From positions 1-13,986 of the forward strand of contig JAGVYO010000005.1 in assembly GCA_018303225.1 (NCBI GenBank): a stretch of 13,986 nucleotides of DNA, read 5' to 3'. This DNA is from Candidatus Woesearchaeota archaeon. GTDB taxonomy: Archaea; Nanobdellota; Nanobdellia; Woesearchaeales; JAGVYO01. The notes beneath the pieces were generated by a model, which did no database searches, was not told where the DNA came from, and worked only from the letters and a program-made list of their open reading frames with translations. Below, in pieces: positions 1 through 5,308 of the stretch (position 1 is its first letter; the number at the start of each line of letters is the position of its first letter). The translations under genes and the position numbers were made by a program.

Positions 1-144
1 GTTAAGAAGAAATTTCCGCTGAAAAAGAAAGAAGGGCAGGAAAAGCCTGAGCAGGAAACTTCTAAGGAAAGCAGCCAAGCGCCGGAAGAAGGGCAGAGTC
101 AGGCAGAAGAGAACGAAGAAAGCACAGAGAAAAAAGAAGAGTAG
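1..144 (+). CDS. C-terminal end of an unidentified protein (partial, 5' truncated by window edge)
   Basis: An open frame enters from the left edge in frame 1 and ends at a TAG at 142-144, giving 47 visible residues. They begin VKKKFPLKKKEGQEKPEQ and continue as an almost purely charged tail of K, E, Q and S, ending EKKEE. Such tails are usually disordered extensions of ribosomal, translation or membrane proteins, but nothing here identifies the family. The strand and the in-frame stop support a real 3' end, and a T-rich stretch follows it. The main domain lies outside the window, so no function is assigned. Confidence 0.6.
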   Translation, partial: VKKKFPLKKKEGQEKPEQETSKESSQAPEEGQSQAEENEESTEKKEE

Positions 145-155
145 CATTGGACACT

Positions 156-175
156 GTTTATTTTCTGTTTCTTCA
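156..175 (+). terminator. Possible T-rich terminator after the partial gene
   Basis: A pyrimidine-rich run with several T clusters (TGTTTATTTTCTGTTTCTTC) begins 12 nt after the TAG of the upstream frame and precedes the next TATA box. Archaeal termination needs little more than T clusters, so this is a plausible terminator, but the runs are short. Confidence 0.35.
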
Positions 176-209
176 TGAAGTCCACTGGACAGGACACGTA
201 CGCGCAGCG

Positions 210-217
210 TATATAAA
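210..217 (+). promoter_or_regulatory. TATA box for the YprB-like exonuclease gene
   Basis: TATATAAA is centred about 27 nt upstream of the ATG at 241. With the usual archaeal TATA-to-start distance, transcription would begin at or next to the ATG, so the mRNA is probably leaderless. This also argues against the in-frame TTG at 235 as the start. Confidence 0.6.
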
Positions 218-240
218 CCAGTTCATTCATTTCTTTGGTC

Positions 241-993
241 ATGATCCGGAACAGTTTCGTCTTTCTTGACCGCATCAAGCAGAAGCGCGAGCAGGAGTTA
301 TGGGCCCGGGGCATTCGTGACTGGGACGCTTTTCTGAACAGCCAGCGCGTTCAGGGGATCGCCCCGTCGCGGAAGCTCTATTACGACCGCAGGCTGCAGC
401 ACGCGAAAAAGGCCTTGCATGAGATGGACGCTGCGTATTTTGCGAATGTCATGCCTTCCACCGAAGTCTGGCGTCTGTACGAATACTTCAAGGAAGAGAC
501 GGTCTTTCTGGATATCGAGACAACGGGCGTGACAGGATGGGACAGCATCACGGTCATTGGCTTATTTGACGGCATCAGCACCAAAACCATGATCCGGGGC
601 ATCAATCTCGATCTGGAGGCGCTGAAACGGGAACTGAGAAGGTACAAGATGATGATCACCTTCAATGGAGCGACGTTTGACCTGCCGTTCCTTAAGAAGC
701 GCTATCCTGACCTGCTGCCCGATATCCTCCATTGGGATCTGCGCAGCAGCTGCGAAAAAATCGGCTTAAAAGGCGGCCTGAAACAGATTGAGCAGGAGAT
801 GGGCATCAAGCGCAACAAAATCATCGAAAAGATGTACGGCGGCGACGCGGTTACGCTGTGGAGGATGTTCAGGGCCACCGGAGACGATTATTACCTGCGT
901 CTGCTGGTGGAATACAATGAGGAGGACGTCATCAACCTGAAATACCTGGCGAATTACGCGTTCCAGAAACTGAAAGAGGTTAACGGCTTCTGA
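241..993 (+). CDS. DEDDy-type exonuclease, YprB / RNase_H_2 family
   Basis: A 250-aa protein of the RNase H fold, DnaQ-like 3'-5' exonuclease group. From the ATG at 241: motif I is DIETTG at residues 91-96, which supplies the first Asp/Glu metal ligands. Motif II is NGATFDLPFL near 142-151. Motif III is YNEEDV, with Tyr225 and Asp229 forming the YxxxD signature of the DEDDy subclass. The first 85 residues are a basic helical extension. Members of the family are predicted metal-dependent nucleases for single-stranded DNA or RNA ends, and the substrate cannot be told from sequence. The start was chosen because the TATA box at 210-217 places transcription onset at this ATG. A TTG two codons upstream is possible but less likely. 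The 3' end overlaps the 3' end of the opposite-strand nth gene by 14 bp. Confidence 0.85.
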   Translation: MIRNSFVFLDRIKQKREQELWARGIRDWDAFLNSQRVQGIAPSRKLYYDRRLQHAKKALHEMDAAYFANVMPSTEVWRLYEYFKEETVFLDIETTGVTGWDSITVIGLFDGISTKTMIRGINLDLEALKRELRRYKMMITFNGATFDLPFLKKRYPDLLPDILHWDLRSSCEKIGLKGGLKQIEQEMGIKRNKIIEKMYGGDAVTLWRMFRATGDDYYLRLLVEYNEEDVINLKYLANYAFQKLKEVNGF

Positions 994-1639
994 CCACACC
1001 TACTTTGGGGCAATACTTGGAAATGACGCACTGGCTGCAGAACGGGCTGACGGGAACGCAGACATGCTGGCCAAACGTGACAAAAATATTGTTCAAATCG
1101 CGCCAGTAGGGTTTCGGGATGAGCTTCATCAATGCTTCTTCGGTCTTCTCCGGCGTTTTGGTCTGCACCCATCCCAACCGGTTGGAAATCTGGTGGACGT
1201 GCGAATCAGTCGGTATCGAGACTCCCTTATTGTGGCCGTAGCACATCACGATGCCCGCAGTCTTGCGTCCAACGCCTTTCAATTGCACCAGTTCTTCAAT
1301 GGTCTCCGGCACCTTCCCCTTATACTTCTCCAAAAGAACCTTGCAGATCTCTTTGATGCGCCGCGCCTTGGTGTGATAGAAGCCCACGGGATAAATCGCT
1401 TTCTCGATCTGCGGGATGGAAAGCCCGAGCATCTGCCGGGGCGTTGTGGCCAATGCGAAGAGCTTTTTGGAGGCGACCGCTGTAGTCTCGTCTTTGGTCC
1501 GTAAACTTAAAAGACAGGAAATCAGCACTGCAAACGGGTCTTTCGTCAGTTCTCCAATCTGCGTCACGATCGGGTTCTTGAATCTGCGAACATCGTTCTT
1601 TACCAATTGGATGATTTTCACGATTTTCCGTTTATCCAT
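980..1639 (-). CDS. nth: Endonuclease III (bifunctional DNA glycosylase/AP lyase, 4Fe-4S)
   Basis: A 219-aa helix-hairpin-helix DNA glycosylase that excises oxidised pyrimidines and cleaves the resulting abasic site. The HhH is KGVGRKTAG, with the catalytic Lys at residue 126. The downstream TDSHV carries the conserved Asp145. The C-terminal iron-sulphur loop is complete: Cys194, 201, 204 and 210 in C-x6-C-x2-C-x5-C spacing. Length is normal for the family (about 210-220 aa). The ATG at 1639 overlaps the stop of the Nudix gene by 8 nt (ATGGATAA on the coding strand), indicating translational coupling. An upstream in-frame TTG at 1648 is rejected for that reason. It is the last gene of the rubredoxin-ogg-Nudix-nth operon, and its end overlaps the convergent exonuclease gene by 14 bp. 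Confidence 0.93.
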   Translation of the reverse strand: MDKRKIVKIIQLVKNDVRRFKNPIVTQIGELTKDPFAVLISCLLSLRTKDETTAVASKKLFALATTPRQMLGLSIPQIEKAIYPVGFYHTKARRIKEICKVLLEKYKGKVPETIEELVQLKGVGRKTAGIVMCYGHNKGVSIPTDSHVHQISNRLGWVQTKTPEKTEEALMKLIPKPYWRDLNNIFVTFGQHVCVPVSPFCSQCVISKYCPKVGVVRSR

Positions 1640-2021
1640 TTTTTTCAAAATATCTATCCAGAATCTTTTTATGATTGAATGCCAATTTTAATTCTGAAAT
1701 TTCCTCTTTTCCGAACCAGCCGGCTTCCTGCACTTCTTTCTCATCGATGTCCAATTGGCCGTAATGGTGCCCGGTGAAGAACGATACCTCGGCCAGCCAG
1801 TGCATGCGCGGCACTTCCTCAAGGTCTTTCATGAAAAACACCGGCTCGAGATACAGGCCCGTCTCCTCCCTGACTTCCCGCACAACGGCCTCTTCGCCGG
1901 TTTCCCCGGGCTCCACATGGCCGCCGGGCAGGCACCAGCAGCCCCTGAACGGCTCCACATTCCGCTTCGTCAGCAATACCTTTCCGTCTTTTTCGATAAT
2001 GGCACCTACAGTCTTCTTCAC
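1632..2021 (-). CDS. Nudix hydrolase (MutT-like)
   Basis: A 129-aa single-domain Nudix protein. The Nudix box is intact: Gly34-x5-Glu40-x7-Arg48-Glu-Val-Arg-Glu-Glu-Thr-Gly-Leu56, which builds the Mg-binding catalytic helix that cleaves nucleoside-diphosphate-linked substrates. The N-terminal strand KKTVGAIIEKDGKVLLTKRN is typical of MutT-like members. A GTG start at 2021 is preferred. It overlaps the ogg stop as GTGA, and GGAGAGGTG lies just upstream as ribosome-binding site. A TTG at 2051 would add 10 residues and cut deep into ogg. The position between an 8-oxoguanine glycosylase and endonuclease III suggests cleaning of oxidised nucleotides, but Nudix substrate specificity cannot be read from the motif, so this role is inferred from context. 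Confidence 0.88.
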   Translation of the reverse strand: MKKTVGAIIEKDGKVLLTKRNVEPFRGCWCLPGGHVEPGETGEEAVVREVREETGLYLEPVFFMKDLEEVPRMHWLAEVSFFTGHHYGQLDIDEKEVQEAGWFGKEEISELKLAFNHKKILDRYFEKNG

Positions 2022-2620
2022 TTGAACACCTCTCCGGCGGAAATGCTCCAAAACAATAAATCCAATTCGTCCATCGGTATGTTTTGCCGTGAAGAGTACT
2101 TCTGAAATCTTTTTTCAATATTAAAATAATGTTTGGGCGTCAATGTTTTTGGCAGCCCTGGAATCACCTTCAATCCGCTCAGGTGCCTCAGGATGTGCCG
2201 GTCTAGAATAGCAAGATTGCGACGGCCGATGTTGCGCAGGAAATGCGACGCTTCCTTATATCCGAAGCCGTCGACGTTTTCCACCAGCCATTCGCGCAAT
2301 TCAGTAGGGTTCTTTTCTTCCTTCAATTTCCCGAAGACCCTTGGGAATATTCGTTTGGCATTGTGCAGTCTTTTTATCTTCTGGTTGTGGAAGCGGATGC
2401 CATGGACGACGCCGTAGATGTCGAAATCCTTTTCCAGGAAATTCTTTTCTTTTAATTTCAGGACCCTCTCCCAGCATAATCTGCCTTTGCTCTGCGGGGT
2501 CAATAAGCAGAAGCACAATTCATAAAATACATCCTTCTCGCTTAATGATTTGAATTCCGACAGGCGCTGCCGGATGGCTGCTCTCTTCGATGCATAGTGT
2601 TTGGCGTATTCGGGATCCAT
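2018..2620 (-). CDS. ogg: 8-oxoguanine DNA glycosylase/AP lyase, archaeal Ogg2 type
   Basis: A 200-aa HhH-GPD glycosylase matching the archaeal Ogg2 group (the MjaOgg type, about 207 aa). It removes 8-oxoguanine from DNA and nicks the abasic site. Visible signatures are the early CLLTPQSKG (residues 38-46), the HhH DGFGYKEASHFLRNIG with catalytic Lys122, and AILDRHI with Asp140. The chain ends in Lys200. In characterised archaeal Ogg2 enzymes the C-terminal lysine is used for recognition of 8-oxoguanine, so this end looks authentic. The ATG at 2620 lies 15 nt after the rubredoxin stop, and the TGA overlaps the GTG of the Nudix gene, so the three genes are probably co-translated. Confidence 0.88.
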   Translation of the reverse strand: MDPEYAKHYASKRAAIRQRLSEFKSLSEKDVFYELCFCLLTPQSKGRLCWERVLKLKEKNFLEKDFDIYGVVHGIRFHNQKIKRLHNAKRIFPRVFGKLKEEKNPTELREWLVENVDGFGYKEASHFLRNIGRRNLAILDRHILRHLSGLKVIPGLPKTLTPKHYFNIEKRFQKYSSRQNIPMDELDLLFWSISAGEVFK

Positions 2621-2635
2621 GGGTTTCGCAAACTA

Positions 2636-2809
2636 TTATTCTTCGTCTTCGTCCAGCCGTTCGAGGTCGCTTTTCCCGGCACCGCACGCCGGGCATGTCC
2701 ATTCGTCCGGCAGGTCCGCGAATTTCGTTTCCGGCTCCACGCCGGCTTCTTCGTCCCCCAGCTCCTCATCGTAGATGTAGTCGCAGGCCGAACACTGGTA
2801 TTTTGCCAT
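2636..2809 (-). CDS. Rubredoxin
   Basis: A 57-aa protein read on the minus strand from the ATG at 2809 to the TAA at 2636-2638. It has the full rubredoxin pattern: CSAC at residues 6-9, YIYDEELGDEEAG at 11-23, and CPACGAGKSDLE at 39-50. The four cysteines ligate a single iron in a one-electron carrier. In anaerobic archaea rubredoxin passes electrons to superoxide reductase, rubrerythrin or flavodiiron proteins. It heads an operon of oxidative-lesion repair genes, which fits that role, although no partner reductase is visible here. GGGGGTG lies 4 nt upstream of the ATG as ribosome-binding site, and a TATA box follows at 2845-2852. The acidic C-terminal tail ERLDEDEE extends slightly past the usual end. 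Confidence 0.92.
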   Translation of the reverse strand: MAKYQCSACDYIYDEELGDEEAGVEPETKFADLPDEWTCPACGAGKSDLERLDEDEE

Positions 2810-2844
2810 GATGCACCCCCGCTGGAACAGCCTCTGAAATATTT

Positions 2845-2852
2845 TATTTAAA
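2845..2852 (-). promoter_or_regulatory. TATA box for the rubredoxin-ogg-Nudix-nth operon
   Basis: TTTAAATA on the minus strand, centred about 39 nt upstream of the rubredoxin ATG. The predicted start is near 2822, giving a leader of about 13 nt that contains GGGGGTG. This is one of the few promoters in the window predicted to make a leadered mRNA with a Shine-Dalgarno. Confidence 0.55.
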
Positions 2853-2892
2853 TGTTACGTTTGGAGTCCGGTGAGGCGTGTCTCTTCTTTTT

Positions 2893-2907
2893 AACTACTG
2901 AGTGGTT
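2893..2907. promoter_or_regulatory. Imperfect inverted repeat between two divergent promoters (possible operator)
   Basis: AACTACT-G-AGTGGTT has 7-nt arms with one mismatch. It ends 8 nt before the TATA box of the structured-RNA transcription unit and lies about 40 nt behind the TATA box of the rubredoxin operon. The placement suits a regulator shared by both units, but such a short palindrome can occur by chance. Confidence 0.25.
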
Positions 2908-2914
2908 GGGCAAG

Positions 2915-2922
2915 TTTAAATA
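2915..2922 (+). promoter_or_regulatory. TATA box for the putative structured RNA
   Basis: TTTAAATA centred at about 2918.5 predicts a transcription start near 2945. That is exactly where the 5' strand of the RNA's closing stem begins, so promoter and fold support each other. Confidence 0.55.
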
Positions 2923-3044
2923 GTTGAGGTACTCCTCCATATACAGGCTGGCAGGGATATTTCTGTTGCCCTGAAAAGGGTGCAACTGTAGCAACCTCTA
3001 GCAGGTGTTCGCTATTAATAGGGTGACTGGACTATAACTCACCC

Positions 3045-3080
3045 TACGAAACCTACACTTGTTACGAAACCTACACTTGT
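3045..3080 (+). repeat. Perfect 18-bp tandem duplication inside the structured RNA
   Basis: TACGAAACCTACACTTGT occurs at 3045-3062 and again, identically and without a gap, at 3063-3080. Each copy carries CGAAACCT, which can pair with the upstream AGGT-g-TTCG strand (3003-3011). The duplication therefore offers two alternative partners for the same helix. Confidence 0.9.
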
Positions 3081-3186
3081 TATGTTTGCCTATAGGGCGA
3101 AGGAGATAACCTTTAAAACATGCCGGTAGGTTAAGATGACATCGGCCGTTGTTTAAGGCACTTCTTCACCGAGTCCAGATGCCAGC

Positions 3187-3196
3187 TTTCTTTTTT
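3187..3196 (+). terminator. T-tract terminator of the structured RNA
   Basis: TTTCTTTTTT runs directly out of the 3' strand of the closing stem and 13 nt before the GTG of the basic-protein gene. Stem plus T-tract is a terminator in archaeal or bacterial style. Its placement just before a Shine-Dalgarno also allows an attenuation role. Confidence 0.5.
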
Positions 3197-3209
3197 ACGG
3201 GGTGCCAAC

Positions 3210-3383
3210 GTGACCAAACGGACCAAAAAGAAAAAAAGCAAAGCTGCCCGGAAATCCGGTTCTTCTAAGGAAGGGCGAAGCCCCAGCAACAAAAGCAAGG
3301 CCTCCAAAGTCAGGAAACTCATCAAGCTGGCTAAATCAAGGGCCCGGCGTCCAAAGGCAGGAAAGCGAAAGAAGAGAAGATAA
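3210..3383 (+). CDS. Small, very basic protein (57 aa), unidentified
   Basis: A frame from the GTG at 3210 to the TAA at 3381-3383 encodes 57 residues, about half of them Lys or Arg, with Ser, Ala and Gly and no aromatic residue or cysteine. The ends are MTKRTKKKKSKAARK and RRPKAGKRKKRR. The middle KVRKLIKLAKSRA could form an amphipathic helix. GGGGTG seven nt before the GTG is a reasonable ribosome-binding site, and the next in-frame upstream stop is close. Such composition suits a nucleic-acid-binding or condensing protein, but no family was recognised. It follows the T-tract of the structured RNA, which may be its leader. The main doubt is that short, A-rich sequence can give such a frame by chance. 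Confidence 0.5.
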   Translation: MTKRTKKKKSKAARKSGSSKEGRSPSNKSKASKVRKLIKLAKSRARRPKAGKRKKRR

Positions 3384-3402
3384 CTCTTCCCTATTTCTTC
3401 TC

Positions 3403-3470
3403 TTTGCGAAAGCGCAAGACCAAAAATTTTGGCACGAAATTTTTGTAATGGGCAGGGACTTCCTCGCAAA
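3403..3470. repeat. Dispersed palindrome element, copy 1
   Basis: The core arms CAAAAATTTTG (3421-3431) and CGAAATTTTTG (3435-3445) flank the loop GCA, with one wobble pair. It is enclosed by a perfect outer inverted repeat, TTTGCGA (3403-3409) with TCGCAAA (3464-3470). A competing small hairpin, TTGCG-AAAG-CGCAA, lies on the left flank. It falls between the basic-protein gene and the next promoter. Confidence 0.8.
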
Positions 3471-3532
3471 ATAATAAAAGTGATTAGTGGAGTTGATTCT
3501 TTATTGGGAGGTGTTTACGGAGAAACGATAGC

Positions 3533-3539
3533 TATATAA
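3533..3539 (+). promoter_or_regulatory. TATA box for the YdjM-like/YkgJ-like/DUF1385 operon
   Basis: TATATAA centred 30 nt upstream of the ATG at 3566 predicts a leader of only a few nucleotides. None of the two genes downstream has its own visible TATA box. Confidence 0.55.
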
Positions 3540-3565
3540 CGGGTGGATTTCTAACGCCTTTTACC

Positions 3566-3970
3566 ATGATGCCTCAAACCCATCTCCTTATTTCCCTCCT
3601 GTTGACCGTCGTCTTCTATCCGGTTTTCGGCCCGGTCACCTTATGGATTCTTGTGGGCGGCGTCCTTATTGATGTGGATCACCCTCTTGTCTACCTGGCA
3701 CGATTCAAGAATTTCAGCCTGAAGAAAGCCGTCCATTATTTTGAAAGCAACAAGGATTTGATGCCCGCATTGTTCATCTTCCATACCGTGGAGTTTCTTG
3801 CCATCATGGTTGTCTTGAGCTTTTTTTACCGTCCTGCGGTATGGTTCACCATCGGCATGTTCGTCCATTACCTGGCGGACTGGTTTTCCGAATACCGAAA
3901 AAGCGGCAAACTGCTGAAGCCCTATTCGTTCTTCTACTGGCTCAGAATCAGAAAATCATATAAAGGCTGA
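3566..3970 (+). CDS. Membrane protein of the YdjM / metal-dependent hydrolase-like type
   Basis: A 134-aa hydrophobic protein with about three membrane segments (near residues 8-34, 66-87 and 90-106). It shows the histidine/aspartate pattern of the YdjM family (predicted membrane-bound metal-dependent hydrolases): His6, DVDHP with Asp36, Asp38 and His39, HTVE with His73 and Glu76, then HYLAD with His101 and Asp105. These residues could bind a metal near the membrane face. The substrate is unknown. A second ATG follows the first at 3569, so the exact start is uncertain by one codon. It leads an operon: the next gene begins 16 nt after its stop. Confidence 0.72.
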   Translation: MMPQTHLLISLLLTVVFYPVFGPVTLWILVGGVLIDVDHPLVYLARFKNFSLKKAVHYFESNKDLMPALFIFHTVEFLAIMVVLSFFYRPAVWFTIGMFVHYLADWFSEYRKSGKLLKPYSFFYWLRIRKSYKG

Positions 3971-3986
3971 ATCCAGGGGATCAATA

Positions 3987-4313
3987 ATGCTCAAAGGCTT
4001 CACCTGCACGCGGTGCGGCGAATGCTGCAAGATCAGCCCTTCCCTCAGCAATACAGATATCCGCCGCATCAAGAAATTGGGCTATCCCGAAGAGCAATTC
4101 GTGGACATCGCGCCGAACGGGGAGGCGTACATGCAGATGAAGCGCGGATGGTGTGTTTTCCTGCGAAAAAACAAGGAGATCTACTCCTGCAAGATCTACG
4201 GCCATCACCCGAAAATATGCCGGCAATATCCCATAAGGCTTATTAACGGGAGCTGCAAACCCGAGATCCTGTCATCGGATCAGCTTTTTACAACATGGAA
4301 AAACAACCATTGA
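3987..4313 (+). CDS. YkgJ-type CxxCxxCC metal-cluster protein
   Basis: A 108-aa soluble protein of the zinc- or iron-chelating CxxCxxCC family. The N-terminal CTRCGECC supplies Cys7, 10, 13 and 14. Further family cysteines follow at GWCVF (Cys56), YSCKIY (Cys68) and KICRQYP (Cys78), plus Cys90 near the end. The order CxxCxxCC ... CxFL ... C-x-IY ... CRxYP is the standard family layout, so the protein appears complete. Members probably bind an Fe-S cluster or a metal, and their reaction is not established. AGGGGAT lies upstream of the ATG as ribosome-binding site. Its 3' end overlaps the next gene by 19 nt, suggesting coupled synthesis. Confidence 0.85.
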   Translation: MLKGFTCTRCGECCKISPSLSNTDIRRIKKLGYPEEQFVDIAPNGEAYMQMKRGWCVFLRKNKEIYSCKIYGHHPKICRQYPIRLINGSCKPEILSSDQLFTTWKNNH

Positions 4314-5212
4314 GCATCGGCGGCCAGGCCGTGATGGAAGGGGTCATGATCAAGAGCCCGCGGTTCCTCACGGTTTCTGTGCGGAAAAAGAACAGCCGCA
4401 TCGTGAGCCGGAAGCAGCGCCTGAAACCGCACACCAAATGGAAAAAGCTGCCGCTGGTGAGGGGCATGGTCAACCTGTGGGAGATGATGGTATTGGGCAC
4501 CCAGGCGCTGATGTGGAGCGCCAACCAGAATGCCGAAGAGGAAGAGAAATTGACCAAAAAAGAGCTGGCATTCACGCTGGCCTTCTCCTTCCTTCTGGTG
4601 ATCGTTCTTTTTGTGGCCCTTCCCTATGCCCTGACGCTGTGGCTGGGCGTATACGAGGAAACACGGCCCGTTGTCTTTAATCTGGTGGACGGGCTCATCA
4701 AGATTGCCCTGTTCCTCCTCTACCTCTGGGCCATCTCCTTCAGCAAGGACGTAAGGCGTTTGTTCCAGTACCACGGCGCCGAGCACAAGAGCATCTACTG
4801 CTACGAGGCCGGAAAGAAACTGAATGTAGCGAATGTCAAGCCGTTCAGCACCCTGCATCCACGCTGCGGCACCAGCTTCATCCTGCTGGTCTTCATCCTC
4901 AGCGTGCTGGTGTTCGCGTTCTGGCCGCTCCTCATCATGCAGTTCTTCCCGCATTTCGTGAACGTCGCCTTCTGGGAGCGCCGCCTGATCCTTTTCGGGG
5001 TGCGCATCGCGAGCATTCCGCTCGTCGCAGGCCTCGCGTACGAGTTCCTCAAATGGAGCGCCAGGCACCGGGAAAACGTCCTCGTGAACCTTCTGGTCCA
5101 GCCCGGCCTATGGCTGCAGAAGATCACCACCAAAGAGCCCGATGCGTCCCAAATGGAGGTCGCGATTCATTCTGTGAAACAGGCATTAACACTGGAGAAA
5201 AGAGGACATTAA
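4295..5212 (+). CDS. DUF1385 (YqhQ-like) multi-pass membrane protein
   Basis: A 305-aa protein with the DUF1385 signatures in order: GGQAVMEGVM at residues 9-18, the invariant YHGAEHK at 159-165, HPRCGTSF at 188-195, and PGLWLQKITTKEPD at 270-283. About four membrane segments lie near 92-117, 131-150, 193-217 and 233-252. The HGAEHK and HPRCGTS clusters look like a metal or catalytic site at the membrane, but the biochemical role of the family is not known to me. The family is best known from bacteria (Bacillus YqhQ). The ATG at 4295 lies inside the 3' end of the YkgJ-like gene, in another frame, and the first residues MEKQPLSIGG match the usual family start. Confidence 0.9.
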   Translation: MEKQPLSIGGQAVMEGVMIKSPRFLTVSVRKKNSRIVSRKQRLKPHTKWKKLPLVRGMVNLWEMMVLGTQALMWSANQNAEEEEKLTKKELAFTLAFSFLLVIVLFVALPYALTLWLGVYEETRPVVFNLVDGLIKIALFLLYLWAISFSKDVRRLFQYHGAEHKSIYCYEAGKKLNVANVKPFSTLHPRCGTSFILLVFILSVLVFAFWPLLIMQFFPHFVNVAFWERRLILFGVRIASIPLVAGLAYEFLKWSARHRENVLVNLLVQPGLWLQKITTKEPDASQMEVAIHSVKQALTLEKRGH

Positions 5213-5279
5213 GTTAAAACGCCGTTTGATCTGCATGCCATTGACGGCGGCTGTCGGGCATCTGACAAAAGCAAATAAT

Positions 5280-5287
5280 TTTTATAG
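5280..5287 (+). promoter_or_regulatory. TATA box for the 74-aa membrane protein
   Basis: TTTTATAG centred about 26 nt upstream of the ATG at 5309 predicts a leaderless transcript. The gap behind it (5213-5279) holds a weak hairpin, CGCCGT/ACGGCG (5220-5249), that may help end the upstream operon. Confidence 0.5.
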
Positions 5288-5308
5288 GCGGATAGCCATC
5301 CCTTCTCT

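Larger units (their letters stand above)
2945..3196 (+). ncRNA. Putative structured RNA of about 250 nt, family not recognised
   Basis: No plausible protein is encoded here, but the sequence folds richly by eye. The ends pair: AGGCTGGCA (2945-2953) with TGCCAGCTT (3180-3188), nine pairs with one wobble, followed at once by a T-tract. Inside are several elements. GTTG/CAAC plus CCCT/AGGG (2965-2986) is capped by a GAAA tetraloop with a two-base bulge. AGGGTGA/TCACCCT (3020-3045) sits on AGGT-g-TTCG/CGAAACCT (3003-3011 with 3047-3054). TTTGCC/GGCGAA (3085-3101) forms a hairpin. TAACCT/AGGTTA interleaves with GCCGGT/ATCGGC (3107-3146) as a possible H-type pseudoknot. A TATA box lies 27 nt before the 5' end. 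I could not see the conserved regions of RNase P RNA or SRP RNA. It may be a free RNA or a riboswitch-like leader of the basic-protein gene at 3210. Confidence 0.55.

Noticed and set aside
2022..2051. TTG start adding 10 residues to the Nudix protein
   Set aside because: It would overlap ogg by 34 nt. The GTG at 2021 has a GTGA junction and a ribosome-binding site.
3120..3134. Mini-frame ATGCCGGTAGGTTAA after AAGGAGATAA, encoding four residues
   Set aside because: It could be a leader peptide, but the bases are also part of the putative pseudoknot, and a four-codon frame is too short to support.
2945..3196. Identification of the RNA as RNase P RNA or SRP RNA
   Set aside because: The size and the end-pairing fit either, and one short stretch (TGAAAAGGGTGC) recalls part of RNase P. 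The conserved core sequences of both RNAs were not found by eye, so no family name is given. A covariance-model search would settle it.
3131..3469. 112-aa minus-strand open frame across the basic-protein gene
   Set aside because: Leu/Phe-rich antisense of Lys/Arg/Ser codons that also runs through palindrome copy 1; no promoter or ribosome site.
4280..5068. 262-aa minus-strand open frame opposite the DUF1385 gene
   Set aside because: His/Gln/Glu-rich antisense shadow of a protein with clear family motifs; no promoter or family signal.
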